A stretch of 64,000 nucleotides of DNA from contig NC_006037.1 of NCBI RefSeq assembly GCF_000002515.2, forward strand, positions 310,001-374,000, in the 5' to 3' direction. Each line of letters begins with the position of its first letter. Within the stretch, counting starts at the first letter, position 1. The position numbers were made by a program, and so were the translations under genes. Shown here piece after piece: positions 38,801 through 48,600 of this stretch. Origin of the DNA: Kluyveromyces lactis. Lineage: Eukaryota; Ascomycota; Saccharomycetes; Saccharomycetales; Saccharomycetaceae. The notes below the pieces were generated by a model, which ran no database searches, was not told the origin of the DNA, and saw nothing but the letters and a program-made list of their open reading frames with translations.

Positions 38801-40470
38801 CCGAATCTTGGTTTGGAGAATACTTCATTAGTTGGAGGTTTATTCAAAGTTTCATATAGTTTATGCGTCCATCCTTCATCCGTACCAGCAGGTAATCTTG
38901 ATTCTTCGTCTAATAATGATAAAATACCAACTTTGTTCTCAATTAAGTCAATACACGGTTGATTATCGTTGAACTCGATAAACGACCATTCAATCTGTTC
39001 CTTTACGTACTCCTCTTGTTCTAGTTTGAAAACATGTTGGTTGAACTCTTGTTGCAACTTTTCGTTAGCGTAATTGATACAGAACTGTTCGAAAGAATTC
39101 TTTTGGAAATGTTCAAAACCATAGATATCCAAGACACCGATAAAAGTATATATCTCGCTTACCACTTCAGGGTTACATAGCACGGTGTTTATGTTGTCCA
39201 CTAACCAATCGAATAATGCTGAATATATGAATTTCGCCACAGAATCACGAGAAACTATGGCTTGGTGGTAAGGTAGGGATGAGACGATCTTTTCAGACCT
39301 GGTAACGATCTGTTTCTTCGTTACCCATTTAGCGAAATCAAAAGCGTCTATACCTAACAAATCTGCCGCTATTTGTAGGTTTGGTTCATCAGATGACAAA
39401 GAAGCATCATTTCTGACCTTTTTAACTTCGATGTTACCAATATGAAGAAGGGCCGCCAAGATTTTAAACAGCTGGAATTGAGTATCCTTTGAGATACCAA
39501 CCAAACTCAATGCTTCCACAGTATCACCGTATTCAGAGGCGTCATCGACACCTTCGATATGAGAGTCACCGCCCTGATTCATATAATGGTAGTCTTGTAT
39601 GTCTGTAAGTTTCAACTGAGATTTTTCATCGTCGGATAAACCTGATAATATTTGATAGAAAATGTGGTAATTCCTTTCAGTTTTCGGTTGGAAAACCAAC
39701 CTAGAACGTTCCAACAAATATGTTCTCACTCTGGCACCAATGATTGAAGTATCGTCATCGAAGAGAATTTCCAAATATTTACCGAATCTGGAAGAGTTGT
39801 CATTCCTAATAGTCTTAGCATTACCGAATGCTTCCATGATTGGATTAGTGGCCAATATCTTCTTTTCAGTTTCAGACATTTCCAAATTATGATGTGCGTT
39901 TTCCTCATTATTTTCTTCCACACTAGCGAAATATCTCATAATATATTTAGCCGAAACAGTCTTACCTGCACCGGATTCACCAGAAACGATGATTGTTTGG
40001 TTCTGATCTGTTGTCTTCATCAACCTATACGCTTCCTCTGCGATAGCAAAAAGATGTGGTTCCAATTCACCTCTAAGTTTCCCTGCATATGCCTGGATCA
40101 TCTCCTGAGAATATAGTTGATCCACACGATCAAAGGGATTTGTGGCAATGAGCACGATCCCTGAATAAGTATAGATATTCAACTGGGCATATCTGGCCTT
40201 AATAGCATGTAAAACTGCCGGTTCATTCAAATATGACAATGACGTCAAATCCTCCGTAGTCTCAAGGATTGGAGGGTTCCTAAGTAGGGGTAAACTAGGC
40301 TCTTTGGTTTCATCTAAAGAAGACACTAAAAGCTCTACTTTCTGTCCATCCTCCAAAGTCAATTCCAAATTATAGGAATCTCCCTGCAAGGTATGTTTAG
40401 TAACTTCAGCACCGATCCATCCTTGATCTTTGCTGGGATACCAGCAGCGAGTCCCGACTTCGTACGGCAT
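35818..40470 (-). CDS. MYO2: Myo2, class V myosin heavy chain
   Basis: 1550 aa. Begins with the SH3-like subdomain (GTRCWYP), then the motor head (about 65-775) with P-loop GESGAGKT at 164-171, NDNSSRFGKY switch I and LDIYGFE switch II. Six IQ motifs follow to about 910, then a coiled coil (about 930-1105) and the globular cargo-binding tail to the end (…LNYNVTRIEEWCK…). It carries secretory vesicles, vacuoles, peroxisomes and mitochondria along actin into the bud. The single gene here is the pre-duplication counterpart of S. cerevisiae MYO2 and MYO4; length and tail match Myo2 (1574 aa) better than Myo4 (1471 aa). Confidence 0.98.
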   Translation of the reverse strand: MPYEVGTRCWYPSKDQGWIGAEVTKHTLQGDSYNLELTLEDGQKVELLVSSLDETKEPSLPLLRNPPILETTEDLTSLSYLNEPAVLHAIKARYAQLNIYTYSGIVLIATNPFDRVDQLYSQEMIQAYAGKLRGELEPHLFAIAEEAYRLMKTTDQNQTIIVSGESGAGKTVSAKYIMRYFASVEENNEENAHHNLEMSETEKKILATNPIMEAFGNAKTIRNDNSSRFGKYLEILFDDDTSIIGARVRTYLLERSRLVFQPKTERNYHIFYQILSGLSDDEKSQLKLTDIQDYHYMNQGGDSHIEGVDDASEYGDTVEALSLVGISKDTQFQLFKILAALLHIGNIEVKKVRNDASLSSDEPNLQIAADLLGIDAFDFAKWVTKKQIVTRSEKIVSSLPYHQAIVSRDSVAKFIYSALFDWLVDNINTVLCNPEVVSEIYTFIGVLDIYGFEHFQKNSFEQFCINYANEKLQQEFNQHVFKLEQEEYVKEQIEWSFIEFNDNQPCIDLIENKVGILSLLDEESRLPAGTDEGWTHKLYETLNKPPTNEVFSKPRFGQTQFIVSHYALDVTYDVDGFIEKNRDTVSDGHLEVLKASNNETLLSILETVDKNAEKLAEKQAQKQESQKKPGPASRKIVRKPTLGSMFKQSLIDLMETINSTNVHYIRCIKPNEDKEAWKFDNLMVLSQLRACGVLETIRISCAGFPSRWTYTEFALRYHILVPSELWSNILLSDPSEEDVKNLCKEILKRTMDDTAKYQAGNTKIFFKAGMLAHLEKLRTDKLFSSSVMIQKKIKGLHYRKTYLRTVDAIKRLQANVSGKIIRLRTENEFKNNAALLIQSAYRGISVRDNVSSIIISIIRIQSMARKQITCKELLERRRGDAAVTIQKSVRSFQPRKSFLHEKKGTVVIQSFIRKHYAQRKLKQLKSEAKSVNHLQEVSYKLENKVIELTESLASKVKENKELVSRLENLQKSLNESENIKSSLEEEKEGHTKALADQKSIHEEEYGKVNDQLIAAKEEIISAKAEVDELLNKQKNLKDEIASTLEELTSARDELLTSQSENADLKKEVFSLKEEVARLQSSMRSGVYVGGGINATPVKNRRFSANSTLNDGSSPKQLNVVSINNNFNTEDVSALMSQINDELYKMFEDSRSLNTEIIEGLLKGGKVPPTGVSVNLTRKEVLYPSRVLIIILSDMWRLGLTSQSETFLAEVLDAIQKIISNLKPDVMIEHGAFWYTNVRELHSFVVYAYESITTDETYNSGMNEEEYNRYVNLVKELKDDFEALSFNVYNLWMKKLRKNLEKIAVPAVVVSQSLPGFVVPEPSQFLQKFLQNSSTYKMDDVLTFFNNIYWAMKSYDIEMEVFEDVITNLLKLLDALCFNDLILRKNFLSWKRGLQLNYNVTRIEEWCKSHHISEVSVCLQHILQAAKLLQLKKRIVADIDIIWDICNCLKPIQLKQLITQYSVADYEEPIAPEILQYVAEKVKNDTSKAEVGNNDVFLPVDNGPFEDPYQKVEVRAFGKIEAYIPAWLNLPITRRIVELVTQFVAVQEQAE

Positions 40471-41239
40471 CCTATGCTGATTAACGCTTAAAACCTGAAA
40501 TCTAAGATCAAATCAAATAACCAATAATTGAATCAGAAAAAGCCAACGAGCACTCAATTGAATCTGCAATGACACACGGCAATTAAAATCAAAACAGTCT
40601 CCTATTGCTTCGTACTGCTAGTCACAAGGATACACGGTGTCAGATGCCTCGCTCCCTGTATTTTCCGCTCTACTCTTCTCCTGAAACTCGTGAATCTAAA
40701 TAAAACACATATAAATCAAATAAGATATATATTTGTTGTTCAAAAGATCCCACTTTTTTTTTGTTTTTTTTTTTTCCCTTCTGTTGTCCCAAGAGCTTTT
40801 TAAGTGGACTAAACAAATAGCAGGGATTCAACCTTTCGCGTCAGCGCGCCAGCAACGGATAAGCATGCAGTGAGGTAAACTTGTAGGGATATTTTCGCCT
40901 TGGTGGGGCGAATATTTGCTTATGGGGCCTCAAATTAGCCTTTTAAAAGGGTGATTTTTAGTCACGTGTAAATCACATGCACTATCCGGGTAATAGCGTT
41001 CCTGGTTCGTCTCTTCATCAGACAATTTCTATTCCAACATGAATAGAGGAAGTCGGTAGGTGGAGATAAGGCGCAGCTATCAAATAAGAATTAGATAGCA
41101 GCCTGGTTTCATTTCGTGGCGAGTAAAGACGAAAATATTTCATGGAATGAGGTTTTAGAGTTGAAATATTTTTGCTGAGGAGATTACTTTGTGAATAGGA
41201 ACTTTAAACTCAAACTCAAACTCAAAAATTCGAAGTCTA
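40471..41239. other. MYO2/FRT divergent promoter
   Basis: 769 bp. Contains long T-tracts (40754-40775), a Cbf1-type GTCACGTG at 40961-40968 and a Reb1-type CCGGGTAA at 40986-40993. The E-box resembles centromere element CDEI, but no AT-rich CDEII/CDEIII follows. Confidence 0.6.
40986..40993 (-). promoter_or_regulatory. Reb1-type site CCGGGTAA
   Basis: Same 8-mer and flanks (tCCGGGTAAT) as in the GEM1/PRE10 and LDB19 promoters. It is about 250 bp upstream of the FRT-like gene and 515 bp upstream of MYO2. Confidence 0.45.
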
Positions 41240-42502
41240 ATGGAGGTTAGCCATCGTGAACATACCAACCATATTGGATCCCAGGTTAACCCTTTGTTCC
41301 GCGGGTCCGTATTTCATAAGAATGATGCCGCAGATCTACGAGTCCCTTGGGATGGGAAACGTCGTAAATCTGGTGCTTCGATCAATTCTAAGACTCAGAT
41401 GGGGGATTTGACCGAATTCAATCCGTCTCATCATGCCAGTAATAAAAACATTTACCATGACGATATTACGTGTGGTTCTTTAAGGTTTAGTGATGCGTTA
41501 TTAGATGGCTCGTTCAAATGTCAGGATGAGCATTCTAGCAATAGATCTGGACATATGGCTAGTAGTAAACCGGGGAGCGGTAACAGTAGTCTGGGTCTTC
41601 TAAAAAATCAATCATACTCTAACATATCAATTTCCTCCACTCAATCATTTAAGAAAACGCACACGAAACTGTTAAATTTCTCTCAGTTGAAGCCCGACCT
41701 CACAACAGCATCGTCTTTTGAATCACAACCTTCTAAGGGCAACTCTTTGGCAAGACAGTTTCTTGAGACCGCTTCAAAGGCAAAATGCAACAGAGAGATA
41801 ATACCGACCTTATTTTATTCCCCATCTGCCAACAGCTGCGGTGATACTTCTGGAGCGCTTGATTATTTGTCATCAGGGTTTACTGACAAACTTTTCCCCA
41901 TATTTAACTCTAAGGAAACTGATCCAAAGGACATGAAGATAGACGTAGATTGTAAAGATATACCAGAGTATTTTGCAATGGATTACATCAAACATATACA
42001 CAGAGATTTGACGGCATTGGAATTTCGTCTAAAACATTTCCTTATGAAAGTTATCTTACCGCAAGAGATGGATTTTACTCAGAACATCAACCATGTATCC
42101 AACCTTTCTAAATCAGTTACACAACTCCACATGGACATTGAAAAAATTAAACATGATACCAAAGATATATATTTGGAAAAATTGGCAGCCGCGTTCAACG
42201 GGTCTGATTCAGAATCTTTCGTCAGTAAACTTACCACACTAATGGACTCGCATGTTTCTCGATTACAGGCACTAGAAGGGAAAACTGTTGATTTCCAGAA
42301 CGAATTGGAAGCTAAAAAGCTGCAACTTCGTAAGTTAGAGAATCTGATCAAGTTAAATGACATGATCGGCGACTTCAAAAGGAACATGAAATTATCTGAA
42401 AAGTTGAAAGAATATTATGGTACATTTGGTGATGTGACTGTGTTAGCCCTATCGATATCGTTAATAATGTATTTATTTAGGCGCTGGTTCGCCTCAGAAT
42501 AA
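41240..42502 (+). CDS. FRT1: Frt1/Frt2 (Hph1/Hph2)-like tail-anchored ER membrane protein
   Basis: 420 aa. Disordered Ser/Asn-rich N-terminal half, a predicted coiled coil in the C-terminal third (about 250-390; e.g. LEAKKLQLRKLENLIKLNDMI) and one hydrophobic C-terminal anchor (VLALSISLIMYLF) followed by Arg-Arg. The family consists of ER-tail-anchored proteins; in S. cerevisiae Frt1 is a calcineurin substrate and the pair supports growth under alkaline pH and salt and interacts with the Sec63 translocon. Primary sequence conservation is weak. The call depends largely on position between MYO2/MYO4 and SAW1 (YAL028W/YOR324C) and on the anchor. Confidence 0.82.
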   Translation: MEVSHREHTNHIGSQVNPLFRGSVFHKNDAADLRVPWDGKRRKSGASINSKTQMGDLTEFNPSHHASNKNIYHDDITCGSLRFSDALLDGSFKCQDEHSSNRSGHMASSKPGSGNSSLGLLKNQSYSNISISSTQSFKKTHTKLLNFSQLKPDLTTASSFESQPSKGNSLARQFLETASKAKCNREIIPTLFYSPSANSCGDTSGALDYLSSGFTDKLFPIFNSKETDPKDMKIDVDCKDIPEYFAMDYIKHIHRDLTALEFRLKHFLMKVILPQEMDFTQNINHVSNLSKSVTQLHMDIEKIKHDTKDIYLEKLAAAFNGSDSESFVSKLTTLMDSHVSRLQALEGKTVDFQNELEAKKLQLRKLENLIKLNDMIGDFKRNMKLSEKLKEYYGTFGDVTVLALSISLIMYLFRRWFASE

Positions 42503-42855
42503 GACGAAGTGGATGAAACCGTCTTAAGTTTGGCATTCACACACAACAGTAGGTCGAAGACAAGTAATTAATATGTATTTATATAGGAACCAATTATGTT
42601 TCGTCTTCCTTTCTCAATTCTCTGGGGCATGGGATATACGGTGAAGCAATGCTTTGAATCAACATATACATCCGAATAACCCTGACATAGTATCTTGTTC
42701 TTGACCTTTCTCTTTCACGAATGCTCCATTAATGTTACCATGCAAATGACGATTCTTTACATGAAAACGATATATCCTCATTACAATACTAATAAGGAAA
42801 GAAGTAGCTGCATAAAGGGAAGGCCTCAAATATTTGAGAGACGCCATTGATCAAG
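42503..42855. other. FRT-SAW1 intergenic region
   Basis: 353 bp between tandem plus-strand genes. No motif or RNA recognised. Confidence 0.5.
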
Positions 42856-43796
42856 ATGGTACCTACGTATGTCTTTTCAGGTTTACAAAGTGTTTACAGG
42901 AGGAAACTAGTGTTACTAACTATAATGATTGCAACAGATCTGCGTTGATTCAAATCAATTCAAAATGCGTACTATCGGTCCGTGTTTTCATCAATAGAAA
43001 CAAAGTGCTGAAGAGTATCACTAATTCAGATACCATATTTGAGGCACCTATACTCTCAAATAACTCGATCATCCGATTGAAAACACCCGCCATTCGATTA
43101 CACCTTTCCAATGAAGATATGAAATTTTTGCTGAATGAAATACGTGACAGCTTGCTATTTATGTTATACGAGCTTTGCTCGCCAATACTCGAAGAAAAAG
43201 TACTCAATAAGTTGAAGATCGATACCTTCATGGATTTTGCCGACGTTCTAGAGATTTTAAAAAAGGGGTCAAGCCTGGAAACTAGATCAACAGACGTTTA
43301 TAATCCAATTGATGGTATTGATGTGCATATTACTTCCATAGAACGGACAGGAAAGAAAAGCTATAAGTTACATTTCTCGCATAACTGGAGACTAGATATT
43401 CTTATTGAAAATATAGATAAGCTACATCATTGGAGGAAGCTTTTAACGCTACTGGATTCTGTCCAATCGGTCTCTAATACCGGTCAAAGTATCCCATTGT
43501 TCATTCCCTTTAAAAGTACAAATGTACTGGTACGATCCATTAAACCTCTTGAATCGGATACTAATAGTAGTAAAAGCGAAGATCCACCGATACTCATTGA
43601 ACCTGAAGATGATGGTTTGGGGCAAGTACCTCGTGATGAAATAGAAATGGTTGATCAAGATCCCAACGACATAAAATTGGACACGAAGGATGATAAAAAG
43701 CCAATATTCGATTACCAATACAAGGGTATGAGACTTTTCGATAAATGTATTAAAATACACGTACTTGGGCGGCCAAAACGTGGTAAAAAGAATTGA
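42856..43796 (+). CDS. SAW1: Saw1, Rad1-Rad10 targeting factor in single-strand annealing, two exons
   Basis: Exon 1 is 11 nt (42856-42866, Met-Val-Pro plus two bases), intron 42867-42937, exon 2 42938-43796; product 289 aa. Donor GTATGT, branch point TACTAAC at 42914-42920, acceptor ACAG. Without the intron the frame has no ATG before conserved sequence; with it the N terminus becomes MVPTSALIQINSKCVLSV. The block TIFEAPILSNNSIIRLKTP is nearly identical to S. cerevisiae Saw1 (TIFEAPLLSNNSIICLKSP as I recall it). The C terminus keeps KPIFDYQYKG and VLGRPKRGK. Saw1 binds branched DNA and brings the Rad1-Rad10 nuclease to 3' flaps. The intron is not, to my knowledge, in S. cerevisiae SAW1. Confidence 0.93.
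42867..42937 (+). other. SAW1: SAW1 intron
   Basis: 71 nt, among the shorter yeast introns. Donor GTATGT, branch TACTAAC at 42914-42920, acceptor CAACAG only 17 nt after the branch. It splits the fourth codon (AC|A, Thr). Confidence 0.9.
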
Positions 43797-44207
43797 ATCT
43801 ACTGTGCTTTCCTTCACGTTGAATACTACTATCTAACTCATTTCAAAAACCCTTTACCGTCAAGCATGGGTAATTCGGAGATATATGAATATAAGACCTC
43901 AGGTAATTTTATAAATACTTCAAGAAAACGAGCATTGCCATCCACTCGTGTCGTTGACAAAAGAGCTCAGTGCATAAGGCATAACATGCAAAGGTTCCAC
44001 ATCCATCTACCCAAGTCTCGCTTGCAGACTGTCATGCAGTTGATCTGACTTAATTGACGAAGGTTCTCCATTAACATGAAAAAAAAAATAATTAGTCACA
44101 TTTATCAGATCAATAGAACCGTTCAAAGTAGTTAGCCAAAGGTTTGAATAACAGTGTAAAGACAGTATAACTCGTTATAGGGTGATCATAGTACTGCTAA
44201 TTGTGAC
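43797..44207. other. SAW1-PRO2 intergenic region
   Basis: 411 bp. A 60-codon frame at 43866-44048 has no features. An A-tract lies near 44080. Otherwise PRO2 promoter. Confidence 0.5.
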
Positions 44208-45551
44208 ATGTCAGTTTCTGAATCCATTGCGAAGACCGCTCGTGCAGCCGGCAATATATTGAAAACGTTAAGTGATGAGGAACGTTCTTCCATTCTATAT
44301 AAAATTCATGATGGTTTAAAGGCGAATGCGGCATCTATTGAGGCTGCTAATAAACTAGATTTGGAACAGGCTAAAAGCACTAATCTTTCGGACTCTCTTG
44401 TGAAAAGATTGGATTTGTTCAAAGGAGATAAATTTGAAACTATGCTACAAGGTATTGTTGATGTTGCCAATTTGCAGGATCCTGTTGGGAAAGTGAACTT
44501 CGCTAGGGAAATTGATGAGAATTTGACTTTATACCAAATTACTGCCCCAGTTGGTGTATTATTGGTTATTTTCGAATCGAGACCAGAAGTCATTGCCAAT
44601 ATTACAGCTTTATCCATCAAATCAGGTAATGCAGCAATTTTGAAAGGTGGTAAGGAATCCTTGAACACGTTCAAAGAAATGTCCCGTATCGTGAATGACG
44701 TCGTCGAGCAAAACGAAAAGACGACCCATGTTCCAGTTGGTGCCGTTCAGTTGATCGAAACCAGAGAAGATGTCTCTGACCTCTTGCAACAGGATGAATA
44801 TATTGATTTGGTTATCCCTCGTGGTTCAAATGCCTTAGTTAGACAGATCAAATCGTCCACCAAGATTCCAGTGTTAGGTCATGCAGACGGTATTTGTTCA
44901 ATCTACGTGGACGAATCTGCCGATATTGGAAAGGCTAAAAGAATTCTTGTTGATGCCAAAACTAACTATCCAGCTGGTTGTAACGCTGTAGAAACTCTAC
45001 TAATCAATCCTAAATTACAGCACTGGTGGGAGGTGCTAAATTCTTTAATTGAAAATGGTGTAACTTTGCATGTTTCAAAAGAAGTAAAGAAGCAATATAA
45101 GGAGCACAACAGTACATCAGATCATATTGTGGATTTAGACGAGTCCAAAGACTTCGACAAGGAATTCTTGTCGTTGGATATTGCAGTTGCATTCGTTGAA
45201 TCTACAGAAGCAGCTGTTTTGCACATCAATACACACTCTTCCAAGCATACTGATGCTATTGTGACTGAAAACTCTGAAAATGCTGAATATTTCTTGAAAG
45301 CTGTTGATTCATCGAGCGTATACTGGAATGCATCCACCAGATTTGCAGACGGGTTTAGATACGGATTTGGAACCGAAGTTGGTATTTCTACTTCGAAGAT
45401 CCATGCCCGAGGCCCTGTGGGACTCGATGGCCTTGTGACTTATCAGTATCAACTAAGAGGTAATGGACAAATTGCCAGTGATTATCTAGGGGCCGGAGGT
45501 AAGAAAGCCTTCGTTCACAAAGACCTTGATGTAAAGAGCATTTCTATCTGA
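44208..45551 (+). CDS. PRO2: Pro2, gamma-glutamyl phosphate reductase
   Basis: 447 aa (S. cerevisiae 456). Aldehyde-dehydrogenase-fold enzyme that reduces gamma-glutamyl phosphate with NADPH, the second step of proline synthesis. The catalytic cysteine is Cys258 in NYPAGCNAVETLL. Also present are the ITAPVGVLLVIFESRPEV block (about 111-128), IPRGSNALV (203-211) and the C-terminal IHARGPVGLDGLVTY signature. Codon use is moderately biased. Its position between SAW1 (YAL027W) and DRS2 (YAL026C) interleaves YOR323C. It converges on DRS2 with 72 bp between stops. Confidence 0.98.
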   Translation: MSVSESIAKTARAAGNILKTLSDEERSSILYKIHDGLKANAASIEAANKLDLEQAKSTNLSDSLVKRLDLFKGDKFETMLQGIVDVANLQDPVGKVNFAREIDENLTLYQITAPVGVLLVIFESRPEVIANITALSIKSGNAAILKGGKESLNTFKEMSRIVNDVVEQNEKTTHVPVGAVQLIETREDVSDLLQQDEYIDLVIPRGSNALVRQIKSSTKIPVLGHADGICSIYVDESADIGKAKRILVDAKTNYPAGCNAVETLLINPKLQHWWEVLNSLIENGVTLHVSKEVKKQYKEHNSTSDHIVDLDESKDFDKEFLSLDIAVAFVESTEAAVLHINTHSSKHTDAIVTENSENAEYFLKAVDSSSVYWNASTRFADGFRYGFGTEVGISTSKIHARGPVGLDGLVTYQYQLRGNGQIASDYLGAGGKKAFVHKDLDVKSISI

Positions 45552-45623
45552 AATACCAACATTATTTTCAAACTACTAAGTACGCATCTATATACATAAT
45601 TACAACGTTACTGACTTCTTGAC

Positions 45624-48600
45624 TCAAACATCCTTGAAAGGATTGGTGGATTCGAACGATTGGCGAAGACCCACATTGGAAGAGGGTTCGACTTGAGCCG
45701 GAGTATCATTGAAGGGATTTAGAGATGCATCGGCCAGTTCACCATGTACACCCCTCTTTAATGTGGTATCATACATTCTGATGATCCTATCTTGTCCACC
45801 CTCTTCGCTTTGCGAGAATGCAAAACCTCTTTGCTTTTTCATTCTTTGCACCTGTCTGACCTTTCTTATGGCCTTTTGAAATTGTTCCATTCTAGGTCTG
45901 TAATCACTGATATTGTACTTCTGCATTTCCTGAACGACATGATATGATTCAGGTGAATACGTCCTTTTATAATATTTCCATACGAAATCTCTCAAAAGAG
46001 CAAATACTGGCAATACGATGCACATCAACCAAAAGGTTGCTGAGCCATAAACATGGCCGATGATACCATAATACTCCTTGGAGACATTAACTCTTGGGAA
46101 AACAGCACTGTAGAAAGGGAAAAACAAGAGCCATATTACAAGAGAGCCAGGTATAGCCACCAACGTAAATTTCGTCCATTGACTCGTAATTAATGCAGCC
46201 TTGCCTAACACAATTATGATACTGGTGGTATAGATACCCACGCCCCAAACCCAGTGATCTGCCGTTTCGCCACCCATGTTCAAACAGTTACCATAACGAT
46301 AAAATAGTACTGATCCAATGAAAACAACTGCGGAATGATAGAAACCATTCAACACCCAGCCCCAAAAGATAGTAACGGAAAAGAACTGACCTTTTTGTCC
46401 TAGCTTGTATAACTGTGGATAACGATCTAAAAGTCTGCTAGTCACAAATTGGTCAAAGATTCCTATAACGAACGGTGGCATCACAGTAAAGAAGACGTTA
46501 TAAAACGTGAGTGTCCAAGATTCCATAATAGATTGACCTGAGAAAGCATTCGCGAACACGTACCAAAACTGTGTCATATACAATGCCATGTTTTTGTAAA
46601 ATGAGTATAAAATGGCCAATGAAATTCTTTGATATGACCACGATCCATGCACTATTAATAATTTTCTTAAGAACCTAAACTGACCAATGGCGAAATCAGC
46701 CGATCTCGCTGCCTGCATACCTTCCATACCACTTATGCCTACACCTACGTGAGCAGCTTGAATCATACTCACATCATTGGCACCATCACCAATTGCCAAT
46801 AACAATGAAGATGTTTTTCTCTTCACCATTTTTACAACGAGAGCCTTTTGCAATGGAGACACTCTACAGCAAATAACGGCCTTACATAGCTTACCAATTG
46901 TCAAAAACTGATCTTCAAGATCTTCCTCTAAAGCATATCCTAATGATTTACCATCAATCACTAAAGCTAACGAGTTCATATCCTGCTGTGAAATTTGATG
47001 TGACTCGATGGCATTCAACTTACTTTGGAGATTCGTACGCGTATCCTCCTTAGTTTCTTCGTTTACGATCAACAAATTCATATCTTCACTTAATAGACGA
47101 CAACTCATACCAATATTGATTGCAGTTTCCTGTCTATCACCAGTTAAGACCCAAACTTTCAATCCGGCCTCTTGTAAATGGTGAATTGTTTCTGGAACAC
47201 CTTCTTGAAGTTTGTCTTCGATAGCTGTAGCACCCAAAAAGAAAAGGTCGTGTTCAATCAGTTCGGCTGCCCTATCCAACTCTTCAGTTCTATCCTTCAT
47301 AGTTGTGGATGCTGCTTCATATATTTTACTCCATTCTTCATACTCCTTTTCCGGAATTGTCCTACTAGCGATACACAAAGTCCTTAAACCTTCAGCAGCA
47401 TAATCCTCCAAATGTCTCAAGGTTGATTGAACGTATGGATTAAATTCACTATCAAGCCTCTCGAGGATCACGGTATCTGCACCTTTACAGAATAATTTAA
47501 TCGAACCATCAGGCATTCTGAAAATGGCGCTCATACGTTTCCTAGTGGAGTTAAACTCACAAATGTTGAGCAATTGATATTCAAGCTGTTCACTGAATGG
47601 GGTTGAAATGGAGACCGAGTTAGGTCTACGGATATCGAATCTGAAGCCTAAGTCTGCTGCACCTTGTACCAATGCCCCCTCATCAGGGGAAGCTGCTTGA
47701 TATTTGATTGTTCCGTCACTTTGTGTCTCTGGGATCACAGTATGACAAGTAGCTAATAAGGTTAAAAATTCAATGACAATGCCTGCTTCATCATCCTCAG
47801 GATCTGTCATTTTATCCTTTAGACTTTCAAAGGAATGGAAACCTATCTCAATTCCATCTTCTACAGTTGCACGTCTATCTTCAGGAATAGTTTCAATATA
47901 GCACCTGCCAGCAATAGAAACAGACTTGAATTCCATTACATTTCTCGTCAAAGTACCAGTTTTATCACTGAATATGTACTCAATTTGACCCAATTCTTCT
48001 ACCAAGGATGACGTTCTAACAACGGTAGGTGTATCTGATTCCTCGTGATATAAGTCCAAGTCTGAACCTATCATATAAGCTTGGTAGTACTTTATCATTT
48101 CAACTGTAACAAATAAGGAAATGGGAACAAGGTTAGAGAATAAAATCCAGAAAGTTAGTATGTCTTTGAAAAACAAGCCAGCTTTATTAGTACCTTCGAT
48201 ATATAAATATCCGAGGTGAGCAGAATCCCTTTTCGTCATAATGACATTACCAGTGGAGGAAATCAAAGCTAGAACAATTAAGACACCAAACAAGGCAAGA
48301 ATTTGCATATTAATGACTCTTTCCACAGCAGTACGTTTAATTGGAGTCGCAGTGGCATTTCTCATCAATTTGGTTTCGTGACCAGTGAAAACTATGAGGC
48401 CAAAAATCCAAGCAGTATTTCTCAACGTAGCACCTCTCAACAGCATTTGATCCGGAGATAGAGGGAAAGTGCTACCATTTAGCGTCATTGTACCTTCATA
48501 AGTATATAAACTGGAATTTGGGTGCTCTGACTGTACCCTTCCATGAAGTTTACAGAGAGCTTTTTCATCGAGGTAGTTTGCTGTTTCTTGTCTCGCCTGT

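Noticed and set aside
40961-41040. Centromere candidate starting at the CDEI-like GTCACGTG
   Set aside because: The following ~80 bp is not AT-rich enough for CDEII and no CDEIII-like TTTCCGAAA block is found. The same applies to CACGTG sites at 10603, 28361, 49755 and 55861.
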